Source of the DNA: Chimonanthus salicifolius
Lineage: Eukaryota > Streptophyta > Magnoliopsida > Laurales > Calycanthaceae
Assembly (NCBI GenBank): GCA_013350335.1
Contig: CM023540.1
Span: forward strand, 56,172,905-56,236,904
Reading direction: 5' to 3'
DNA length: 64,000 nucleotides
Shown here: piece by piece, positions 60,853 to 64,000 of the stretch
How the letters are laid out: every line of letters starts with the position of its first letter
Numbering within the stretch: the stretch's first letter is position 1
Notes under the pieces: generated by a model
What the model was told of the DNA's origin: nothing
Databases searched by the model: none
What the model saw: the letters and a program-made list of their open reading frames with translations, nothing else
Program-made: the position numbers and the translations under genes

Positions 60853-61349
60853 GAAATCGAAAGAATGAATCTCTCGAAGTATGATTAAGACGGTTGCATG
60901 TCTCACTGACAGCTAAGAATCCCAACTGACCGACTCTTCGGAGTCCGCTGCACGGGGGCCGGATTAATCTACTTCGATTGACTCAGACTGAAACATTCAA
61001 TCTGAACGCCACACTTGACATAAGAAATGATAGGAAGGGAAGTACAATCATTATAACATTGAGGGAATTACCAAAATTAGGAGATTTTCCCCCAATTTCA
61101 CAAAAATGGACAAACATAGCTAGATGGGAAGTTTTCCCCAAACCAAGTATGCTTATTTGGCAACTTTCCCCAAATGAAAGAAACAATATTCAATACTTAG
61201 GATTTCCCCCAAAAATGAAGTATACTTAATCAATAATTCTCCCCCAAAATGAAGGAAATAATTGATACTTAGGAAAATTGTTCCAAGCTATGAACATGAC
61301 AATTTTATGAAGGAACTAAGACAATGAATATTGTGCAATGACTTAGGAA
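60853..61349 (+). other. RNA leader of element G between primer site and gag
   Basis: About 500 bases. The first 130 are conserved with A, B and D (GTCTCACTGACAG, the hairpin, GGGGGCCGGATTAAT). Then come several TTTCCCC(C)AA...AATACTTAGGA-like blocks near 61087, 61131, 61165, 61202 and 61240, also recognisable in A and D. It holds several upstream ATGs, including an 83-codon frame at 60978-61229 that is not conserved in B. Confidence 0.65.
60932..60945 (+). promoter_or_regulatory. Leader hairpin of element G (UUCG loop)
   Basis: GACTC-TTCG-GAGTC, about 80 bases after the primer site. The 5-bp stem is preserved in all four related elements, and the loop in three. Confidence 0.6.
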
Positions 61350-64000
61350 ATGCCGCCAAAGAGAAGAACCCGTCGCAACCCCCGAGTGGAGAGAGAGGTA
61401 ACACCCCCTCGACAGGAAGAAGAGGTACCACCACCTCATACAGACGAGGGACAAAATAGTATCAACGTAGAAGGTGTACCTCCCGAATTGAAAGATATAG
61501 TTCAAGCGGCAATCGCTTCTGCTCTACAACAACATTCAAGTGGCAATGCGACCGCCAGCGACTCCAATAAGCGGAAGATAGTCAAGGACTTCCAACAACA
61601 GTGCCCTCCTTACTTCAAGGGAAAGGAAGGGGCTGTGGGGGCGGAACACTGGTTAAAGAGGATCAACCAAATCTTGAATTTGCTCCAGATTTCCAGTACT
61701 GCTGATAAAATCTTACTGGCCACATCCCAACTGATCGAGGATGCCGGTAGTTGGTGGGAAGTGGTAGAAAAGCAACAAGCATTGATACCGGAAGGAGAAA
61801 AGATACCCATGACATGGGAGTGGTTCTCGGCCACCTTCCTAGAACAATTCTTTTCGGAGGAAGAAAGAAAGAGCCAGACTGAAGCTTTCATCTCACTGGT
61901 ACAGGGCAACATGACAGTGACTGAGTATCACAGAGAATTTCTCAAGCTGTCTATCTATGGGTTCTATATGGTGGATACTGAACACCGAAGGGCCCGCAAG
62001 TTTGAACGGGGCCTTCGGCCAAGCATCAAGACTAGAGTGACCATTTTCAAGGAGCCCACACTAGCAGGGGTGGTTAGCAGGGCCACCATCGCAGAAAAGG
62101 AACTAAATGAGATAGTGGGGTTCGACAACCGCCGAGGGCAGGGTGGGTGGGGAACATTCCAACCCAACAAGAAGTTCCGCCCGAATCCTAGTAGGCCCTC
62201 ACCCTCCACGGGGTCTACCGGGGGCTTTCGCCCCAGTCAGCCTTCTACATCAACATCAGTCACACAAGTTCCCCGGGGTGGGAACACATGTTACCAGTGT
62301 GGCCAACAGGGCCACTTCAAGAGGGATTGTCCACAGATCAACAGACCCTCTAACTCCAGGGGTGCCTTCTGCCCTCCAGCTAGATCAACTCAGTCACGGG
62401 GAGGCAGGACATACAATCAGGCGGGACGAGCACCAAAACCTGCGGGATCTGGACGACTCTTCACCATACCATCTCCAGTAGCGGTGGACCGTTCAGTGAT
62501 GCAAGGTATGGCTGTAATTGGTAGTTCCTATGCTGTTACTTTATTTGACTCTGGGGCATCACATTCATTCATATCTGCTGCATTCATATCTGCCACGGGT
62601 ACACTAGTACAAAACCTGTCCACATCACTCACCATTGTATCCCCCGTCGGATACACATCATTAGGACTAATATGTATGGCTTTGAACACGGAACTCGCGG
62701 GATTCAGATTCGAGTTCGATTATTTAGTAATCGATATGGGGGAATATGATGTCATTTTTGGCATGGACTGGCTGACTACGTATCAGGCCCATATTGACTT
62801 CCATCTTCGTAGGGTAACATTTTGGTCACCCGAAGGAAAGCGGTACATGGTACACGCTGACAGGCAGGGTATCCCTAGAAGACTGCAGGAAGAACTGAAC
62901 CATCTTGCCTTGAACAGCCTCAGATTAGATAAGGCACCAACGGTTGAACTTCCGGCGGTAGTAGCAGATTTTGCCGAGGTATTCCCAATAGAACTCCCTG
63001 GTTTGCCACCCAAAAGGGAGATAGACTTTGAAATAAAATTATACCCCGGCGCCACTCCAGTATCATTACCCCATTATAAGATGGCACCAGCTGAGATGAC
63101 GGAGCTGAAGAAGCAAATTGACGAACTGCTCAGACTAGGCTTCATTCGGAACAGTACATCTGCATGGGGAGCTCCAGTATTATTTGTGAAAAAGAAAGAC
63201 GGTACCCTACGAATGTGTGTGGACTATAGGAAGTTAAATCAGCTGACTGTCAGGAACAAGTATCCCCTACCCCGGATTGATGATCTGTTTGATCAACTTA
63301 GGGGTTCCTCTCATTTCTCCAAGATTGACCTGATGTCCGGATACCATCAAATTCAGGTTAGAGAGGAGGACATAGAGAAGACTGCTTTCAGGACACGGTA
63401 TGGATTATATGAGTATGTAGTCATGCCGTTTGGGCTTACTAATGCACCGGCGGTGTTCATGGACTTGATGATTAGGATATTCCGTCCATACTTAGATCAG
63501 TTTGTGATCGTATTCATCGATGATATTCTGATCTACTCCAAAAGTCAGAACGAACATGCCGAGCACCTACGGATAGTCCTAGACACCTTGCGGAAGAACC
63601 AATTGTATGCCAAAGCCAGTAAGTGTGAATTTTGGCTATCTGAAGTCAACTTCTTGGGGCACATCATATCAGAGGAAGGTATAGCCGTGGACCCGGCTAA
63701 GGTAGCAGCAGTCAAGGAATGGAAAGCGCTGACAAATGTGACCGAGATCCGCAGTTTTCTGGGATTGACTGGTTACTATCGGAAATTCATCATGGACTTC
63801 TCCAAGATTGCGGGTCCACTTACCCGACTCACTCAGAAAGGAATCAAGTTTGAGTGGTCCAATCTATGCAATCAAAGATTTGAGGAGCTTAAGGAGAGGC
63901 TTATGACCGCTCCTATTCTGATCTTACCGGAAAGAGGCAAAAATTATGAGGTGTACTGCGATGCCTTCGGTGAAGGACTGGGGTGTACACTCAGTCAAAG
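61350..64000 (+). CDS. Element G gag-pol polyprotein, 3' end beyond window
   Basis: A single frame open for 883 codons to the window edge. The ATG at 61350 opens [11 protein letters not shown] and aligns with the gag starts of A and D. Domains: gag core (residues about 86-260, [25 protein letters not shown]), CCHC zinc knuckle (C314, C317, H322, C327; [14 protein letters not shown]), aspartic protease (DSGAS, 400-404), reverse transcriptase (about 600-790; FIDD with D724 and D725), and the start of RNase H (YCDAF, first catalytic Asp 871). Integrase should follow. Gag and pol are fused without a frameshift, as is usual for chromoviruses. By homology with A, B and D it is Tekay-type. Every motif broken in those copies is intact here, so this is the best candidate for a young, possibly autonomous copy. 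The start could be later, but the alignment favours this ATG. Confidence 0.92.
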   Translation, partial: MPPKRRTRRNPRVEREVTPPRQEEEVPPPHTDEGQNSINVEGVPPELKDIVQAAIASALQQHSSGNATASDSNKRKIVKDFQQQCPPYFKGKEGAVGAEHWLKRINQILNLLQISSTADKILLATSQLIEDAGSWWEVVEKQQALIPEGEKIPMTWEWFSATFLEQFFSEEERKSQTEAFISLVQGNMTVTEYHREFLKLSIYGFYMVDTEHRRARKFERGLRPSIKTRVTIFKEPTLAGVVSRATIAEKELNEIVGFDNRRGQGGWGTFQPNKKFRPNPSRPSPSTGSTGGFRPSQPSTSTSVTQVPRGGNTCYQCGQQGHFKRDCPQINRPSNSRGAFCPPARSTQSRGGRTYNQAGRAPKPAGSGRLFTIPSPVAVDRSVMQGMAVIGSSYAVTLFDSGASHSFISAAFISATGTLVQNLSTSLTIVSPVGYTSLGLICMALNTELAGFRFEFDYLVIDMGEYDVIFGMDWLTTYQAHIDFHLRRVTFWSPEGKRYMVHADRQGIPRRLQEELNHLALNSLRLDKAPTVELPAVVADFAEVFPIELPGLPPKREIDFEIKLYPGATPVSLPHYKMAPAEMTELKKQIDELLRLGFIRNSTSAWGAPVLFVKKKDGTLRMCVDYRKLNQLTVRNKYPLPRIDDLFDQLRGSSHFSKIDLMSGYHQIQVREEDIEKTAFRTRYGLYEYVVMPFGLTNAPAVFMDLMIRIFRPYLDQFVIVFIDDILIYSKSQNEHAEHLRIVLDTLRKNQLYAKASKCEFWLSEVNFLGHIISEEGIAVDPAKVAAVKEWKALTNVTEIRSFLGLTGYYRKFIMDFSKIAGPLTRLTQKGIKFEWSNLCNQRFEELKERLMTAPILILPERGKNYEVYCDAFGEGLGCTLSQ

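Noticed and set aside
60978..61229. 83-codon upstream frame in the G leader as a gene
   Set aside because: It is not conserved in the B leader and overlaps the repeated TTTCCCCC blocks. It is probably just an upstream ORF.

Overview
This window looks like plant nuclear heterochromatin made almost entirely of nested LTR retrotransposons. I recognise no host gene, rRNA or tRNA gene. The assignment to a seed plant rests on Ty3/gypsy chromovirus proteins of the Tekay/Del type (gag with a CCHC knuckle, protease, reverse transcriptase, RNase H, integrase, chromodomain-like C-terminus), an initiator-tRNA-Met primer binding site, and very long LTRs (about 2.4-4.4 kb, TG...CA ends, 5-bp target duplications). 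The species cannot be named from the sequence.

Layout. 1-25335 is a compound minus-strand element. It holds the 3' LTR of element A (1-2687, cut by the window edge), a decayed A interior (2688-10893) with a solo LTR in gag (6718-9993), one hybrid LTR shared by A and B (10894-18366, itself holding a plus-strand solo LTR at 11704-16147), the B interior (18367-22961) and the B 5' LTR (22962-25335). This compound sits in a plus-strand LTR whose remainder is 25336-26461. That LTR in turn follows a fragment of another gypsy integrase, C (26462-27766), with the start of its LTR. 28300-32692 holds non-coding tails of other LTR elements (Tat/Athila-like on plus, copia-like on minus). Element D (minus) runs from 32693 to about 49945, split by a solo LTR (36875-44072) that carries a second solo LTR (40099-43727). 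49946-53016 holds a 73-bp minisatellite and a partial LTR (E). 53017-55574 begins with a hAT-like edge and is otherwise unrecognised AT-rich DNA. 55575-56693 is the start of a plus-strand LTR (F). It is interrupted by element G, whose 5' LTR is 56694-60838 and whose gag-pol frame is open from 61350 to the window end.

How the parts relate. G is the only copy here that looks coding-competent over the visible part. A, B and D are relatives disabled by nonsense changes, indels and nested insertions. Four solo LTRs with perfect 5-bp duplications show repeated LTR-LTR recombination, and the A/B hybrid LTR shows recombination between two elements.

The most unusual signal is structural. The LTRs carry several unrelated families of inverted repeats in dispersed or tandem arrays: a GGTTCGGCCAT/ATGGCCGAACC hairpin, GTCCGCGGAC-type GC-rich palindromes, TTCAGTCGACTGAA palindromes, and a GTTTCAT/ATGAAAC hairpin. 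The RNA leader just after the primer site also has a conserved hairpin, with a UUCG loop in three of the four elements. All comparisons were made by eye.
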